Shown: positions 1 to 8,924, counted from the stretch's first letter. The stretch is 47,958 bases of DNA from Paenibacillus ginsengarvi (GCF_003626695.1 NZ_RBAH01000041.1:1-47958), one strand, 5' to 3'. The notes: generated by a model not told the origin, from the sequence alone. Translations and numbers: made by a program.

Positions 1-117
1 GCCTTAGACATTGAGGAAAACCTTCCCATATACTGTGGGACGGTTATTTGTTGTACCCTTTTACCAGTATATCATCCTTCGTTTCGTTCATTAATAATTA
101 AATATTGACAGCCTATT
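1..117. other. Intergenic, nothing recognised
   Basis: No open frame with a ribosome binding site and no convincing hairpin is visible here. The stretch is AT-rich and ends at the first copy of the hairpin repeat. Confidence 0.4.
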
Positions 118-186
118 AGCTGGTATAACGCAATAACGGCTGCTCCGCAGCAACCGTTCAAGTATCGTGACCGTTTGCTGAAAAAG
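118..186 (+). repeat. Hairpin repeat copy 1 (degenerate)
   Basis: A left core-like TATAACGCAATAAC, a short hairpin (GGCTGC..GCAGC) and a right end AAGTATCGTGACCGTTTGCT that matches the right core of the window-wide family with two or three changes. It ends 7 bp before the stop codon of the minus-strand membrane ORF, the usual position for this family. Confidence 0.55.
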
Positions 187-192
187 GTCAGA

Positions 193-423
193 TTAAGGAG
201 CAGCAGATTTGTTCATCCGCTTAGCGGATATCAGATATAGAATTAGCACTACTCCAAAAAGGTTCCATAAACTCGGTATTGATGTGACAGTTAGATATAA
301 TCCATAAGGCAGGGACCAGACAAATACCATATACATTAGGATTCGTTTTTTTAAAAATGAACTTACTATGCCTAATATCGCGTACCCGCGTGGGTATTCA
401 GCGTCACTGTCTCCGTTGCCCAT
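193..423 (-). CDS. Small hydrophobic protein, possibly a truncated membrane protein
   Basis: The frame is open for 76 codons, but the first 15 or so are the antisense-shifted tail of the cyclase fragment. The convincing part is the last 55 residues: a basic FLKKR segment, a hydrophobic stretch (MYMVFVWSLPYGLYL), a short polar turn and a second hydrophobic stretch (LWNLFGVVLILYLIS) ending in a basic tail. That is two membrane segments. There is no ribosome binding site at the reported start. I do not recognise the family. It is most likely the C-terminal part of a membrane protein left after a deletion joined it to the cyclase gene; a genuine small protein starting at an internal codon is less likely. 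Confidence 0.35.
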   Translation of the reverse strand: MGNGDSDAEYPRGYAILGIVSSFLKKRILMYMVFVWSLPYGLYLTVTSIPSLWNLFGVVLILYLISAKRMNKSAAP

Positions 424-572
424 GCTTTGCTCTCCGGGAAGTTGTTCGGCTGAAGGCCCAGCACCGCCGAGGCCTGTCTCGCTCCGTCTTCATGGCTTGC
501 GTATTCGATCTTGGCAGGCAGCGGCTCGCGTATTCGCGGGCTGATCGGCACGCTCAAATCAATAAGTTTCAT
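372..572 (-). pseudogene. Cyclase (kynurenine formamidase-like) N-terminal fragment
   Basis: The 66 residues match the start of the cyclase/kynurenine formamidase family (COG1878): MKLIDLSVPIS at the N-terminus and VTLNTHAGT near the end, which is where the family's metal-binding HxGTHxDxP motif begins. The family is normally about 200-260 residues. The reading frame stops just after HAGT, with R replacing the expected H, so the active site and all later domains are gone. The start is good: GGAGAGAGGG lies about 8 bp upstream. Just past the break the sequence becomes a membrane-protein piece in another frame, so this looks like a deletion fusion. It cannot be an active enzyme. Confidence 0.7.
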
Positions 573-637
573 CTGTGTTTCCCTCTCTCCTTTATACTAA
601 CTACGAATCGTTCCGGCATCCTCGTCTTAGTGATTAC

Positions 638-700
638 TCAACTATCCTCCCGTTACTTCAACTGAAAAAATAGCAGTTGCCGTGGCGATCTGCTTCTTAC
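638..700 (+). repeat. Hairpin repeat copy 2 (composite)
   Basis: CAACTATCCTCCCGTTACTT followed by CAAC combines the approach of a right end (ACTATC) with a left core (GTTACTTCAAC at 652-662). A stem GCAG..CTGC (673-693) encloses TTGCCGTGGCGAT, as in the GGAGCAGGTCGCC subtype found at 39.5 and 41.3 kb. No right core follows before 820. It looks like two copies joined at their cores. Confidence 0.6.
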
Positions 701-825
701 GTCAGGCATAAAGACTGATACTATGATCAAGCTGCAATTTTTGCATGTCTCAAACAGTTTACCGTCTTTTGATGATCACCCAGCCATTTTTGTCATTCCA
801 TTTCACGTCGTAACCAATGCCTCAG

Positions 826-1734
826 CTACAAAACAGATTTATGGTGGTGAATCTTAGCCAGCACGGTGCGGGCGTATTCCGTCGGCGTCATATCCGTCGC
901 TTTTTTGAAGCAGGACGAGAAATAATGGATACTGCTGTAGCCGAGCCTCTCCGCGATTTCGGTGTAGTTATACCGCTCTTCGCGGATCATCGATTTCGCC
1001 TCTTCGATCTTGAGATAAGTGAAATATTGCATGATGCCGAGTCCCGTCATTTCCTTAAACAAAGATTTGAGCCGCGTTTTGCCAATGAAAAAATGGTTGC
1101 ATATTTGCTCGAATGTAAGCGGGGTGGAAATGCGGCTTTTCATATATTCGGTGATTTCTTCAATCAACTCCAACTTTCGTTTATCGTGAGGGATGATCGA
1201 TACATCGGGTTTGCCTCCAATGCCGTGACGGCTGCTATGCCGGCGAAACAATTTGATCAAAAAAATCTCGAGGTAGTTTTTTATCAGATGCTCGCAGCCG
1301 AAGGGCGATCGTTCCTTTTTGCCGAGATACGGAGTAAATTGTGTATCGATCGGCGGATCGAAAGCTTCGAAGCCTTCTTTTAATAGCTCGGTAAGGATGG
1401 AGCGCTCATCCTTTTCCAACCGAAACGCTCTATTTTCGAAAAACAACATGGAGGGCGATTTCGACTCAAAAGAGACGATGATCAGATTCACAGCGTTTTT
1501 GGCTCCCCCGCAGTGGTATACATTCGGCGCGTAAAAGACGATATCCCCTTGCATTAATTGGAACCGACCGAAGTCGGTGAACACTTCCATCTCTCCTTTG
1601 TCCACATAAACAAACTCCCAAAAATCATGCTTTTCCCCCTTGTCATAGAAGCTTCTGGAAAGTTCGTAATAGTGGAATGTGTACAGTCTGTCGATAGCAA
1701 ACTCCATGTGCAGATGATATTGTTTGCGGACCAT
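826..1734 (-). CDS. AraC-family transcriptional regulator
   Basis: A 302-residue regulator of the cupin plus AraC type. Residues 10-100 form the sugar-sensing cupin (HDFWEFVYVDKGEMEVF, then QGDIVFYAPNVYH). The C-terminal 100 residues hold the two helix-turn-helix motifs, including EQICNHFFIGKTRLKSLF and the signature YNYTEIAERLGYSSIHYFS..CFKKATDMTPTEYA. Start chosen for GGAGGG 8 bp upstream. It is divergent from the sugar-binding lipoprotein gene at 1936 and about 60% like the second AraC protein at 5547-6458, so both probably control the SBP-lyase pair. The effector is unknown; a plant or microbial oligosaccharide is the natural guess. Confidence 0.9.
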   Translation of the reverse strand: MVRKQYHLHMEFAIDRLYTFHYYELSRSFYDKGEKHDFWEFVYVDKGEMEVFTDFGRFQLMQGDIVFYAPNVYHCGGAKNAVNLIIVSFESKSPSMLFFENRAFRLEKDERSILTELLKEGFEAFDPPIDTQFTPYLGKKERSPFGCEHLIKNYLEIFLIKLFRRHSSRHGIGGKPDVSIIPHDKRKLELIEEITEYMKSRISTPLTFEQICNHFFIGKTRLKSLFKEMTGLGIMQYFTYLKIEEAKSMIREERYNYTEIAERLGYSSIHYFSSCFKKATDMTPTEYARTVLAKIHHHKSVL

Positions 1735-1935
1735 ATGTGTGTCCCTCCGACCAAAAACCGCAATTTATCGGCTATTTTCATAAAGACCGACTGAGCCGCA
1801 ATCGTCTATGATAAAAGCGAGTCGCGCGGCTCGGACACATCGCTTTAAATGTTTATAAGATCACAATACGACTATATCAATACTCTCAGGAGAAGTTCAA
1901 TGAGGATTTAGAAGCCAATAAGCGAGGGATCTGAC
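1735..1935. promoter_or_regulatory. Divergent promoter region, AraC / sugar-binding protein
   Basis: 200 bp between two divergent starts. The lipoprotein gene has GAGGGATCTGAC before its ATG at 1936. No single clear -35/-10 pair stands out. Any AraC binding site should lie here, but I cannot define it by eye. Confidence 0.45.
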
Positions 1936-3270
1936 ATGTTGAAAGTCTGGAAGCAATGTTTTGTGCTGATGATTATTGCATCGGTAACGTCGGCTTGTAC
2001 AAGCAAAGAAGCAAGCAAAATCGGAAATAAAGGGGTTGGCGGCGAGTCGGCGAAAGATTGGTCAAAAGAACCGATGGAACTTGTTTTCTTTGCCAACAAT
2101 ATGGAGACGCCTGAAGATATTAATTCCAGATATGGCGATCCACTAAGAAAAAAATTTCCCAATCTGACGTTCAAATACATACAAGCGACGAAGGGAAACA
2201 CCTTGCAAGATTTGATTGCCGCGGGAGATCGTTTCGATATTTTCTTTAACGCAATCGGTCTTTTCGAAAGCCAGGCTTTTGAGAACGGAATTCAATACGA
2301 CATGACCGATTTGATCAAGGCGCATAATATCGATTTAAACGTTCTAGAACCAATGCTGGTTAACGAGATCAAACGGGCTTCCGGCGGTAAAACCTATATG
2401 CTTCCGGTCCAAAATAATAATTTCGTGCTGTACTACAACAAAGAACTGTTCAATAAATTCGGGGTTCCTTATCCGAAAGACGGCATGACATGGGACGATA
2501 TGGTAGGGCTTTCAATAAAGATGAGTAGAGTCGACGAAGGTACAAACTATTTCGGGTACAGCCATTACTCAGGTCTCACGCTGAGGCTGAACTCCTTGTC
2601 CATCCCAATATCCGAATCGACCGGCTCGGGCATGCCGATCATTAACAAAGACGAACGATGGAAAACGATTTACCAAAAATATTTCATCGAACCGTTCCAT
2701 TCGCCGGTATATGAAGATCATTTCAAGAAAAGCGGAAATATCCCCAATCTATCCAATTTCTCCAAAGGGAATTTAGCCATGTTCCTTTACTTGTCATCTT
2801 TAATGCAGCTTGCCGACCCTTATTTGAAGGACGTTGATTGGGACGTGGCGGCCATGCCAACCTTGAAAGAGAATCCCGGTGTCGGCACGCAGGCTAATCC
2901 GATCTACATGGGCATTACAAAAATGGCAGGCAACAAGGATGGGGCTATGGAAGTTTTAAAGTATTTCATTTCAAACGAGTACCAGGTTGAAATGGCGCGG
3001 CAAGGCATTATTCCATCATTAAAGGACAAGGATGTCAAAAGCCAGCTTGGAGCGAGCGTAACAGGGAGTGCAAAAGGGAAAAATTGGGGTGCGGTTTTTT
3101 ACAATAATTTCGCTCCATCGGCTCCAATGGGACCGTACGATATCAAACTGGCGTCTATTTACGAAAAGTATGCGGATACTTTGACCAAAGGCAAAGCCGA
3201 TCTGAACACGGTATTGCGCCAGGCGGAGGAGGAGTCGGTAAAATACGTGAATGAGCAAAAAAGCAAGTAA
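1936..3270 (+). CDS. Extracellular sugar-binding lipoprotein (ABC transporter, family 1)
   Basis: A 444-residue solute-binding protein. The signal peptide ends in a lipobox (SVTSAC, Cys21), so the mature protein is lipid-anchored outside the membrane. Family-1 features are visible: MELVFFANN near residue 50, YMLPVQNNNFVLYYNKELF with FGVPYPKDGMTWDD, the late GITKMAGNKDGAMEVLKYF and a C-terminal amphipathic segment (VLRQAEEESVKYVNE). It would deliver an oligosaccharide to an ABC importer. No permease or ATPase gene follows; instead a secreted lyase gene starts 63 bp downstream. The C-terminal segment resembles the fossil at 27.6 kb. Permeases must be encoded elsewhere or the system is incomplete. 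Confidence 0.88.
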   Translation: MLKVWKQCFVLMIIASVTSACTSKEASKIGNKGVGGESAKDWSKEPMELVFFANNMETPEDINSRYGDPLRKKFPNLTFKYIQATKGNTLQDLIAAGDRFDIFFNAIGLFESQAFENGIQYDMTDLIKAHNIDLNVLEPMLVNEIKRASGGKTYMLPVQNNNFVLYYNKELFNKFGVPYPKDGMTWDDMVGLSIKMSRVDEGTNYFGYSHYSGLTLRLNSLSIPISESTGSGMPIINKDERWKTIYQKYFIEPFHSPVYEDHFKKSGNIPNLSNFSKGNLAMFLYLSSLMQLADPYLKDVDWDVAAMPTLKENPGVGTQANPIYMGITKMAGNKDGAMEVLKYFISNEYQVEMARQGIIPSLKDKDVKSQLGASVTGSAKGKNWGAVFYNNFAPSAPMGPYDIKLASIYEKYADTLTKGKADLNTVLRQAEEESVKYVNEQKSK

Positions 3271-3333
3271 AATGATAACGTTGTCGGAGCGATTACAAAA
3301 CAACAAATATCGTGAAACGAGGAGTCGTTGAGA

Positions 3334-5484
3334 ATGGAACAACAAAAAAACGAGGCCGGACAAACCGCTATTAGCAGAAGAAAACTGCTGATCTCGGCAG
3401 GGGCAGCAGGTGCGGTTTTGGCAGCGGAAGGTTTGTTGGGCGGTCCCATAGGCAAAGTTTATGGTACGAATGCGTCCGTATCGGAAACGGTCTACGACAA
3501 AAGGTCCGTTCATCGATTCCCGTTCAATGTCGATGTCATGAACGACGGGGTCATAAACGTGAAAGGGTTCGACGCGAATGGAGATGGGATAACGGATGAT
3601 ACGGCGTCCATTCAGATGGCTGTTGATGCCGCGTTAGCTATCGGTGGAGGAGTAGTGCTTTGCCCAGCCGGAACTTACCGTTTAAGTTCGAATATTACGT
3701 TTCCGTCAGATGTCACGCTTTGGTTTGTAAACGGTGCCAAATTTAGCATCGATAGCACTGTTACGGTAACGATCAATGGTCCTGTTACCGCGGGGGCGTA
3801 CCCTATTTTTAGCGGTTCCGGTACGGTTGCCGGCAACATGAAAGTCGATGTAGTTTATCCCCAGTGGTGGGGGGCCAAAGGCGACGGAATCAACGATGAC
3901 AGACTTTCATTGCAGAATGCTTTTAAATGCGCTTGCACCAATAATCTTACAGTCGACTTGCTCAATCATTATACTTACATGATTAACTCGTCTAACGGCA
4001 GTAGTATATTCGATCTAAACGGGCCGGTCCATATTGTAGGTCGTTCGACAATAAAGATAGGGTCGATCGGCGATTACGAAATGCTCTTTAACTTAAAAAG
4101 TGATAATATTTCCTTTGAAGATTTTACGATAGATGATCATACTGCGGGCAATCCCATGACTTCCCAAACGGGAACCATAGGGAAACGCCGAGTCTCGATT
4201 TACGGGTTTAATGCCGGTGTTATTCAGAATATACAGTTTAAACGCATCAGAATAAAAGATACATTAGGTGTTTGGCAAATTACCATGAAGGCCAAACATG
4301 TAATTATTGAGGACTGTATCATCGAGTACGCATCGACAGGGAGTCCGACATACGATAGAACGTGTTGTTATATGAATGGCGAAAATTGGAGCGTTCGAAA
4401 TAACAGGTTTATCGGATCCCCCATATCCCACACATGCATGGAAACACATGGGTCCGAAATTACGGTAGATGGCAATTTCGTCAAAGATTTTGATGCCCCG
4501 TTATACATTGTAAACGATAACAATGCCGTTCCTTCGATAGAATCGGTCTCGATTGCCAACAACACGTTTATATCGCGGCAAGGCATCCGCTTATGGTTTG
4601 AAATTTCAAATTGCAACGTAAATACCGTGAATATTCACAACAACTCGATTACGGTTACGGGAGATCATTACGGCATTCTTACTCACTATATTGCAGGCGC
4701 AAACGTAGTTGTCGACCGGGTGCATATCACGTCGAATCATTTCAAGTTAAATGCACAGAACTATGCCTTTATCGAGCTTTACAACACGCAAGGCGGAGCG
4801 GGTTATACGGGCAGCGTCGTCTATAACCGGGTTTTTATCAATGACAACTCCTTTACCGGAACAGTTAAAGAGGCAGTCAAGCTGTATTCCCAACCTATCA
4901 AGCATCAGAGTTTCAAATATGTTGAGTTTAAGGGAAATACATTCGACATCGCGCAGCTTTACACCGACAGGCTAATCTATATGGTGGATACGCCTGTGGC
5001 GTTCGAAGACGTGCAGTTTAATGATAACGTATTCAATGTCCGTTCCGTAGCAAGCCCTTATACTTTAATCCGGATGTTTCAGGTTGGATACGTCGAAGCT
5101 AACCGGCCTGCTATTCACGGGAATGTGAAACTGAAGAACAAGAGCTATAGCATCCCGTCCGGTATTGCTTTCAATTACTCCAATACACAAGGAAACCTGG
5201 TGCTCGAGTCAAACGAGAGATTGGATCACAATCTGCAAACCGCTGCCGCCCTGTATATTTACAAAGGAATTTTGACCGACATTTACAATCAATCGATTAC
5301 ATATGATCAAGGCGCTGTCGCTAAACAGATAAGGAATGGTTCAGCCCCGCCGACTAGCGGAACTTATAACGCGGGTGATTATGTAAATAACGTCACCCCT
5401 GCAGCTGGCGGCTACATGGGCTGGGTTTGTGTGGCGGCTGGAGCTCCAGGAACGTGGAAGGGCTTCGGCGCTATCCAGGTATAA
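3334..5484 (+). CDS. Tat-exported beta-helix protein, pectate lyase superfamily
   Basis: 716 residues. The N-terminus is a twin-arginine signal (SRRKLLISAGAAGAVLAAEG), so it should be exported folded. Then comes a Pectate_lyase_3-type region: VINVKGFDANGDGITDDTAS, GGGVVLCPAGTYRL, and a second GAKGDGINDDRLSLQNAF. The rest is repetitive beta-strand with many N residues (IANNTF, VNIHNNSI, FKGNTF, FNDNVF), as expected for a right-handed parallel beta-helix. Start ATG 3334 is preferred over TTG 3328 because AGGAG (3320-3324) is 9 bp before it. It follows the sugar-binding gene and probably acts on a cell-wall polysaccharide or glycan; lyase versus hydrolase activity cannot be told from sequence alone. 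Confidence 0.8.
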   Translation: MEQQKNEAGQTAISRRKLLISAGAAGAVLAAEGLLGGPIGKVYGTNASVSETVYDKRSVHRFPFNVDVMNDGVINVKGFDANGDGITDDTASIQMAVDAALAIGGGVVLCPAGTYRLSSNITFPSDVTLWFVNGAKFSIDSTVTVTINGPVTAGAYPIFSGSGTVAGNMKVDVVYPQWWGAKGDGINDDRLSLQNAFKCACTNNLTVDLLNHYTYMINSSNGSSIFDLNGPVHIVGRSTIKIGSIGDYEMLFNLKSDNISFEDFTIDDHTAGNPMTSQTGTIGKRRVSIYGFNAGVIQNIQFKRIRIKDTLGVWQITMKAKHVIIEDCIIEYASTGSPTYDRTCCYMNGENWSVRNNRFIGSPISHTCMETHGSEITVDGNFVKDFDAPLYIVNDNNAVPSIESVSIANNTFISRQGIRLWFEISNCNVNTVNIHNNSITVTGDHYGILTHYIAGANVVVDRVHITSNHFKLNAQNYAFIELYNTQGGAGYTGSVVYNRVFINDNSFTGTVKEAVKLYSQPIKHQSFKYVEFKGNTFDIAQLYTDRLIYMVDTPVAFEDVQFNDNVFNVRSVASPYTLIRMFQVGYVEANRPAIHGNVKLKNKSYSIPSGIAFNYSNTQGNLVLESNERLDHNLQTAAALYIYKGILTDIYNQSITYDQGAVAKQIRNGSAPPTSGTYNAGDYVNNVTPAAGGYMGWVCVAAGAPGTWKGFGAIQV

Positions 5485-5495
5485 TATTTCAGAAT

Positions 5496-5523
5496 CCGGA
5501 GTTCGCCTCGAAGGCAGCTCCGG
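5496..5523. terminator. Terminator between convergent genes
   Basis: CCGGAG (5496-5501) pairs with CTCCGG (5518-5523), the stem extending through GCC/GGC with a small bulge, followed on the + strand by TTATTATTATT. It lies 12 bp after the lyase stop and before the convergent AraC stop, so it may serve both. Confidence 0.7.
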
Positions 5524-5546
5524 TTATTATTATCGATAAGGAACGT

Positions 5547-6458
5547 TTAGTTCTTAGTTCGATTTGTGAAGAGCATTCTGGCCCTCACGTTTCGAGCGTA
5601 TTCCGTTGGGGTCATGTTAGTCGTCTTCTTGAAACAAGAGGAAAAATAATGAATGCTGCTGAAGCCGAGACGTTCGGCGATTTCCGTAAAGTTATATCGT
5701 TCTTCGCGAATCATCACTTTCGCTTCTTCGATTTTGAGATCATTGAAATATTGCATGACGCCGAGCCCCGTCAATTTTTGAAACAAAGCCTTCAACTGGG
5801 TTTTCCCGATAAGACAATCGAGGCAAATTTGCTCGATCGTCAGCGAGGAGCATAGACGGCTTTTCATATAATAAATGATTTGTTCCAAAAGATCCGCCTT
5901 TTTATTCTCCGGAGGGATGACCGGCAATGGGGGAGCGCCGCCCGCCCCGTTCTGCGGGCCACATCGGCGGAGAAGCTTGATCAATAATATCTCCAAATAA
6001 TTTTTGATCAAATGCTCGCAGCCGAACAGCGATTGCTTTTTCTTGCTAAGATACGGGTAAAGCAACGTATCGATCGGAGTATCGAATGCTTCGAGCGCTT
6101 CCTTTAGCAGCTCGGCCAAAATGCTGCGCTCCTCCTGCTCCAGCCGGAACGCCTTGTACTCGAAAAAAGACATGAACGGCGCCTCGGATTCGAACGAAAC
6201 GATCATCAGGTTTACCGCGCTCCTCGCTTTTCCCACGTGAAATCGATTCGGCGCATAGAAGGCGATATCCCCCTGCTTCTGTAGAAACTGTCCGCCGTCG
6301 ACGAATATTTCGAGTTCCCCTTTGTCCACATAAACAAGCTCCCAGAAATCATGATTTTCCCCGTGTGTATAGAAGCTCTTGGCGAGCTCGTAATAGTGGA
6401 ACGTATACAGCTTGTCGATTGCAAATTCCGTGTGCAGCGCATATTGTCTCCGCACCAT
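5547..6458 (-). CDS. AraC-family transcriptional regulator (paralogue)
   Basis: 303 residues, same architecture as the protein at 826-1734: cupin sensor (HDFWELVYVDKGELEIF, GDIAFYAPNRFH) and a C-terminal AraC DNA-binding domain (YNFTEIAERLGFSSIHYFS, TNMTPTEYA). The ATG at 6458 is chosen because GGGAG lies 10 bp upstream and its MVRRQY matches MVRKQY in the paralogue; the longer frame from 6479 has no ribosome binding site. It is convergent with the lyase gene. The pair looks like a duplication around one sugar-utilisation locus. Base composition is more GC-rich than in the paralogue, so they may have separate histories. Confidence 0.9.
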   Translation of the reverse strand: MVRRQYALHTEFAIDKLYTFHYYELAKSFYTHGENHDFWELVYVDKGELEIFVDGGQFLQKQGDIAFYAPNRFHVGKARSAVNLMIVSFESEAPFMSFFEYKAFRLEQEERSILAELLKEALEAFDTPIDTLLYPYLSKKKQSLFGCEHLIKNYLEILLIKLLRRCGPQNGAGGAPPLPVIPPENKKADLLEQIIYYMKSRLCSSLTIEQICLDCLIGKTQLKALFQKLTGLGVMQYFNDLKIEEAKVMIREERYNFTEIAERLGFSSIHYFSSCFKKTTNMTPTEYARNVRARMLFTNRTKN

Positions 6459-6543
6459 GCTATCATTGCTCCCATCCAAATTCTACAATCATTTTGCCTT
6501 ATACTATATCATCTTTGAAGCTGGAAAGATGGAGCGGTTAAAC

Positions 6544-6631
6544 TCTCCGTTTACTTTAACGAGCAACTGCAGCCGACCATTGGCCGCCTGCAGTCATCAA
6601 ATGATTGTACTATCGTAACCGTTAGTTGAAT
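6544..6631 (+). repeat. Hairpin repeat copy 3 (complete)
   Basis: Left core CCGTTTACTTTAAC (to 6560), stem CTGCAG(6567-6572)..CTGCAG(6588-6593) around GCCGACCATTGGCCGC, right end ACTATCGTAACCGTTAGTTG (core GTTAGTTGAAT 6621-6631). Between the 5' end of the AraC gene and the 3' end of dbpA. Confidence 0.8.
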
Positions 6632-6738
6632 CAACCTTCTACGCTTTACCACATATATGTGATATGGTTCAGCGTATCATTCACATCAAACATTTTTCTT
6701 CTGGCAAGAATTTTTTATGTTTTCTGGTAACTTGCATC

Positions 6739-8184
6739 CTATTTCTTGTTCGCTTCATGGACCTTCAGCAGCTTCCCTTTGATCGTTGTATCCTTCATTT
6801 TATTGAGTACCAGGCGGCCTTTGCCGTTGAGAATATCCACATAGGAAAGATTGTCCTCAATGGTGATAATCCCTATATCATCCGCCGATACACCTTCGAT
6901 TTTGGCAATGGTGCCGACAAAGTCTACTGCTCTGATCTTTTTTTTCTTCCCACCGTTAAAATATAGCTTCAGGATCTCTTGATCCACTCGGGAGCTCCTG
7001 TCCTTTTTGACAGCAGGTTGAATCCTCAACTTCGCTTCAAAAGAGGCTTTAGCATGTGCCGCTGCTTCCTTTGAAGGACTATTTTTATTGGGGATTTCAA
7101 ACCCGATATATCTTTCAATGTTGATAACGAATTTCTCTTCATTCGGCGTAGCGAAGGAGATCGCTTTCCCCGTATTGCCAGCCCGTCCCGTTCTGCCGGT
7201 CCGATGCACATAGCTTTCATTCTCTAAAGGAAGGTCATAGTTGATCACATGACTGATGTTGTCTATATCAATCCCTCTTGCGGCTACATCCGTCGCAATC
7301 AGATAGCGGAATTCCCCTCGTTTGAACTCATTCATCACTTGAAGGCGATTATCCTGCTCCATCCCCCCATGGATTCTGTCACAGGGATATCCCAGCTTGT
7401 CTAATTCCTTAAACACAACATCGACCCTAACTTGCGTTCGGCAAAATATGATACAGCTGTCCGGATTCTCGACCATAGTGACGTCCCTGAGCAAGTTTAG
7501 CTTGTTGTCGTCCTTCACGATATAAAGGGAATGTTCAATTTGGCTTGTCGTTCTACCTGTCTTCATCTCAATATCCAGCGGATGCTTCATATACCGATGG
7601 CATAAATTCTCAACATCCTTGGGCAGCGTCGCAGAGAACAGCATGGTCATTCTATCCTTAGGCAACTCGCGGATAATCCTCTCCACCTGCTCAATAAATC
7701 CCATGCTTAGCATCTCATCGGCTTCATCTATCACAAGAAACCTTACTTGCTCCAGGTCAATGGTTTGTTTCTCGATATGATCCATTACTCGTCCCGGCGT
7801 ACCTATGACAACATGATTTTTGTGCGTCAACTGCACCCTCTGCCTGGCAAAAGGCTGCTTTCCGTAAATAGCGGTTGCCTTGATTCGCTTATATCTTCCA
7901 ATATTCATGATGTCCTGATTGACCTGATCTGCAAGCTCACGCGTTGGCGTTAGAATCAAGGCCTGAGGCCGATTCTCTTCCCACTCCACCATTTCACAAA
8001 TCGGAATTCCATAAGCTGCGGTTTTACCGCTTCCCGTATGAGACTTGACGGTCATATCCTTCTTCTCAAGCGCGGAGGGGATCACCCTGCTTTGAACTTC
8101 CGTTGGCTTCTCGTACCCCAAGCTATCCAAGGCACGGATAATATCTTCACTTAATTTATAGTCCTTAAAACTTTGTTCACTCAT
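6739..8184 (-). CDS. dbpA: DEAD-box RNA helicase, DbpA/YxiN type
   Basis: 481 residues. The helicase core motifs are all present: Q-motif region, SHTGSGKTAAYG (Walker A), PTRELADQV, GTPGRVMD, VIDEADEML (DEAD box), FSATLP, IIFCRTQ, ATDVAARGIDID and YVHRTGRTGR. The last 75 residues (VDFVGTIAKIEGVSADDIG, LNKMKDTTIKGKLLKV) match the DbpA RNA-binding domain that recognises hairpin 92 of 23S rRNA, pointing to a role in 50S subunit assembly. The ATG at 8184 has AAGGGG upstream and matches the usual MSEQSFKDYKLS start. A small HTH gene lies 24 bp upstream and is probably co-transcribed. Confidence 0.92.
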   Translation of the reverse strand: MSEQSFKDYKLSEDIIRALDSLGYEKPTEVQSRVIPSALEKKDMTVKSHTGSGKTAAYGIPICEMVEWEENRPQALILTPTRELADQVNQDIMNIGRYKRIKATAIYGKQPFARQRVQLTHKNHVVIGTPGRVMDHIEKQTIDLEQVRFLVIDEADEMLSMGFIEQVERIIRELPKDRMTMLFSATLPKDVENLCHRYMKHPLDIEMKTGRTTSQIEHSLYIVKDDNKLNLLRDVTMVENPDSCIIFCRTQVRVDVVFKELDKLGYPCDRIHGGMEQDNRLQVMNEFKRGEFRYLIATDVAARGIDIDNISHVINYDLPLENESYVHRTGRTGRAGNTGKAISFATPNEEKFVINIERYIGFEIPNKNSPSKEAAAHAKASFEAKLRIQPAVKKDRSSRVDQEILKLYFNGGKKKKIRAVDFVGTIAKIEGVSADDIGIITIEDNLSYVDILNGKGRLVLNKMKDTTIKGKLLKVHEANKK

Positions 8185-8208
8185 TAAAAGACCCCTTTGT
8201 TGAACCAC

Positions 8209-8436
8209 CTATGAATTTTTTAATATCTCATCAATTTCACTTTTCAATAACAGGTACCTGTGAACACTTCTCATGATCGGAACCTTGGTTAGTGTGCTTT
8301 TGTCTACATAAGATTTCATTTGATCTTTAGAATAACCTAACAAACTCCCTGCTTCTGTAACTGTTAAAACAACCTCGTTACTTGTGGCATTAAAGGTTTT
8401 TTTCACTTTTAGATTCCAATCTTCGAATTCAACCAT
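8209..8436 (-). CDS. Small excisionase-like helix-turn-helix protein
   Basis: 75 residues. The middle (VVLTVTEAGSLLGYSKDQMK..) matches the MerR/excisionase-like HTH_17 pattern in which a 'T..EAA.LLG.S...' helix pair precedes a wing; RSVHRYLLLKSEIDEIL resembles the end of that domain. ATG 8436 has AGGGGG 8 bp upstream; the GTG at 8445 does not. It is the first gene before dbpA. Its targets are unknown. It could be a local regulator or a remnant of a mobile element. Confidence 0.6.
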   Translation of the reverse strand: MVEFEDWNLKVKKTFNATSNEVVLTVTEAGSLLGYSKDQMKSYVDKSTLTKVPIMRSVHRYLLLKSEIDEILKNS

Positions 8437-8512
8437 AAATTTCACCCCCTCTTATTCTTTGCCAATAACTTACTTAATCTCTTATGCCGGTTATCCGGCC
8501 CCGTTAAGAAAT

Positions 8513-8555
8513 AGAACAGCCACCCTCAACTCAATGAATGAAGGGCAGCTGTTCT
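8513..8555 (-). terminator. Terminator of the cold-shock gene remnant
   Basis: AGAACAGC (8513-8520) pairs with GCTGTTCT (8548-8555), extended by CCCT/AGGG. On the minus strand it starts 10 bp after the csp stop codon. The stem is long and nearly perfect. Confidence 0.65.
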
Positions 8556-8564
8556 TGATTTCTC

Positions 8565-8693
8565 TTACAACATCACAACGTTTTCAGCTTGTGGACCGCG
8601 GTTACCTTGCACTATGTTAAATTCAACGCGTTGTCCTTCGTCCAGCGATTTGAAGCCGTCACTGACGATCGCACTGAAGTGCACGAAAACGTC
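8565..8693 (-). pseudogene. Cold-shock protein (CspA family), C-terminal fragment
   Basis: About 42 codons on the minus strand read DVFVHFSAIVSDGFKSLDEG followed by QRVEFNIVQGNRGPQAENVV and ML, the second half of a CspA-type cold-shock domain including RNP2 (VFVHF). The first half (MQxGTVKWFNxxKGFGFI, with RNP1) is absent: upstream codons read LIYEFWS and no start is present. Family length is 66 residues. The lost N-terminus removes RNP1, so RNA binding would be lost. Its own terminator is intact, so the damage is a 5' truncation. Confidence 0.8.
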
Positions 8694-8893
8694 GCTCCAG
8701 AATTCATAAATTAACATGCAACTTTATTGTTAACAAAAAAATTAAAATTCACACATTGCAAAGGTTTCATCGCACAAATGAACACCTTTTGTAATATGTG
8801 AATCTAGGTCTCAGTTATATGATAACGTAATTATAACACTTATTCAGGAGAAAACAAGGAATAGTATTTATCAATCTAAGTTTGAAAACGTAC

Positions 8894-8924
8894 GAAGCCT
8901 GCCACGAAGCAGGCTTCTTGTCTT
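8894..8924. terminator. Hairpin terminator
   Basis: GAAGCCTGC (8894-8902), loop CACGAA, GCAGGCTTC (8909-8917), then TTGTCTT on the + strand. It lies 26 bp beyond the stop of the minus-strand gene at 8950, whose transcript would meet the same stem. Confidence 0.65.
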
